From positions 1 to 5,448 of the forward strand of contig JBARRR010000030.1 of NCBI GenBank assembly GCA_049644325.1: a stretch of 5,448 bases of DNA, in the 5' to 3' direction. The translations under genes and the position numbers were made by a program. Of this stretch, positions 4,172 to 5,448 are shown one piece after another. The stretch is from DASZHA01 sp049644325 (GTDB taxonomy: Bacteria; Chloroflexota; Dormibacteria; DASZGP01). How positions within the stretch are numbered: position 1 is the first letter of the stretch; each line of letters begins with the position of its first letter. The notes beneath the pieces were generated by a model. The model saw nothing but the letters and a program-made list of their open reading frames with translations. It was not told the DNA's origin and did not search any database.

Positions 4172-5448
4172 ATGTCCGATTTGCAATACGGCGTCGGCCT
4201 GCTTGGCCTGGGCACCGTTGGCTCCCAGGTGGCCGAACGCCTGGAGCAGGCCAGCGAGATGATCCAGCGCCGCACCGGCGTGGAGCTCTGCCTCCAGCAA
4301 GTCCTGGTGCGTGACACGGAGAAGGCGCGCGGCTACCAGCCCACTGCACCCCTGACCAACGACCCCGAGCTCGTCCTCAGCGACCCCGGCGTCGACATCA
4401 TCGTTGAGGTCATCGGCGGCGACGAGCCCGCGCATGACTACCTGCGCCGCGCCATCGAGAGCGGCAAGCACGTCGTCACCGCCAACAAGGAGGTGATGGC
4501 CAAGTACGGCCCCGAGCTGCTGGAGCTGGCGCTCGAGCACCACGTGGACATCTACTTCGAGGCGGCCGTCGGGGGCGGCATCCCCCTGATCTCGACCTTC
4601 AAGATCGATCTCCTGGCCAACGAGATCAACTCCATCGAGGCGATCATCAACGGCACCACCAACTACATCCTCGATGGCATGGCCCAGGGGCGCTCCTACG
4701 AGGAGGCGCTGGCCGAGGCCAAGCAGCTGGGGTACGCCGAGGCCGATCCCAGCTCCGACGTCGACGGCTTCGACTCCGTCTTCAAGCTGGCGATCATGGC
4801 CTCGATCGCGTTCAGCTCGCGCCTCCATCCTTCGCAGGTCTACCGCGAGGGCATCACCGACCTCGATCCGCGCGACTTCGGGTTCGCGGCCGAGATGGGC
4901 TACGCCATCAAGCTGCTGGCAGAGGGCCGCAAGCGCGACGGCGCGGTCGAGCTGCATGTGCACCCCACGCTGATCCCGCTCAGCCACCTGCTCTCGCGGG
5001 TCGGCGGCAGCAACAACGCCGTCGTCGTCGACGGCGACCTGGTGGGAACGGTCCTGATGTACGGCCAGGGCGCCGGCGGCCGGCCAACCGCCAGCGCCGT
5101 GGTCGGCGACCTCATCGACCTGGTCCACTCCATGCGCAAGGACGTCGACAACCGGATCCCGATGTGGTTCGACCGCAACTACGAGGTCCGGCCCTTCACC
5201 GAGGTCGTCAGCCGGGCGTACTACCGGATGGAGGTTGAGGACCGCCCCGGCGTCCTCGCCGAGATCACGCGGATCTACGCCGACAACCACATCTCGATCG
5301 ATTCCGTCACCCAGAAGAGCAACGACACCAGCGCCGACACCGCCGAGATCGTGATCCTCACCCACCCCGCACAGGAGAACGTGCTGCAGAGCGCGCGGGA
5401 CGCCATCGATGCCCTCGACTGCGTGCGGAAGGTCCATTCCTTCCTCCG
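4172..5448 (+). CDS. hom: Homoserine dehydrogenase with C-terminal ACT domain (3' end cut by window)
   Basis: This frame runs open from ATG 4172 to the window edge, 425 complete codons. It reduces aspartate semialdehyde to homoserine with NAD(P)H, the branch point to threonine, methionine and isoleucine. The Rossmann motif GLGTVG is at 12-17, TANKEVMA at 103-110, EAAVGGGIPLI at 130-140 and NGTTNYIL at 160-167. The catalytic block GYAEADPSSDVDGFDSVFKLAIMAS carries E190, D201 and K205, matching the acid/Lys residues of the family. An ACT domain begins near 350 (YYRMEVEDRPGVLAEITRIYAD) and implies feedback control, normally by threonine. The last residues, VRKVHSFL, are where such proteins nearly end (about 430 residues), so only a few residues are missing. 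Threonine synthase and homoserine kinase often follow but are outside the window. It is divergent from the sugar kinase, with 62 bases between the starts. Confidence 0.96.
   Translation, partial: MSDLQYGVGLLGLGTVGSQVAERLEQASEMIQRRTGVELCLQQVLVRDTEKARGYQPTAPLTNDPELVLSDPGVDIIVEVIGGDEPAHDYLRRAIESGKHVVTANKEVMAKYGPELLELALEHHVDIYFEAAVGGGIPLISTFKIDLLANEINSIEAIINGTTNYILDGMAQGRSYEEALAEAKQLGYAEADPSSDVDGFDSVFKLAIMASIAFSSRLHPSQVYREGITDLDPRDFGFAAEMGYAIKLLAEGRKRDGAVELHVHPTLIPLSHLLSRVGGSNNAVVVDGDLVGTVLMYGQGAGGRPTASAVVGDLIDLVHSMRKDVDNRIPMWFDRNYEVRPFTEVVSRAYYRMEVEDRPGVLAEITRIYADNHISIDSVTQKSNDTSADTAEIVILTHPAQENVLQSARDAIDALDCVRKVHSFL

Noticed and set aside
4106..5437. 443-codon open frame on the minus strand
   Set aside because: It lies antisense to homoserine dehydrogenase, whose plus-strand frame carries every family motif. 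The minus-strand product is a low-complexity run of V, D, L, G and A typical of a GC-rich shadow.

Overview
The window looks like a chromosomal segment of a GC-rich bacterium. The coding is dense, with a strong G/C third-position bias, a GTG start and one gene that appears to lack a leader. The gene types (a PRC-barrel/MgtE-N/CBS protein beside an NRAMP-like transporter, a PfkB kinase of the ribokinase-like type, an ACT-type homoserine dehydrogenase) fit Actinomycetota or Chloroflexota/Dormibacterota-like lineages. No marker gene settles the phylum, so this is an inference. I see no mobile element, CRISPR array, tRNA or rRNA.

Layout. 2-334 (+) is the 3' end of an extended-SDR NAD-dependent sugar epimerase/dehydratase. 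335-569 is a 235-base gap that is not empty. It holds a 12-base palindrome, a possible extended -10, a strong three-way-junction fold (418-495) with a small hairpin in front, and a 17-codon leader ORF (520-573) with its own Shine-Dalgarno and an ATGA overlap with the next gene. 570-1817 (+) encodes a soluble protein with two PRC-barrel-like segments, an MgtE N domain and two CBS domains, but no MgtE membrane channel. Twenty bases later, 1838-3154 (+) encodes an NRAMP (SLC11)-superfamily transporter whose metal-site motifs differ from canonical Mn/Fe NRAMPs and resemble the Mg-transporting NRAMP-related group. 3165-4109 (-) is a PfkB-family sugar kinase, convergent with the transporter. 4172-5448 (+) is homoserine dehydrogenase, divergent from the kinase and cut by the window edge a few residues before its expected end. 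It is read here directly in frame 2 because it has no stop inside the window.

The most interesting unit is 383-3154. A structured leader and a leader peptide precede an MgtE-type cytosolic Mg2+ sensor that has been separated from its channel and paired with an NRAMP-related transporter. My working inference is a divalent-cation (probably Mg2+) uptake module. In it the soluble sensor controls the neighbouring transporter, and synthesis is controlled by the leader RNA: the same CGGGGA sequence occurs in the 5' strand of the leader stem and in the ribosome binding site of the sensor gene, so the two could compete for one complementary strand. The kinase and homoserine dehydrogenase are ordinary metabolic genes with no visible functional link to this module.
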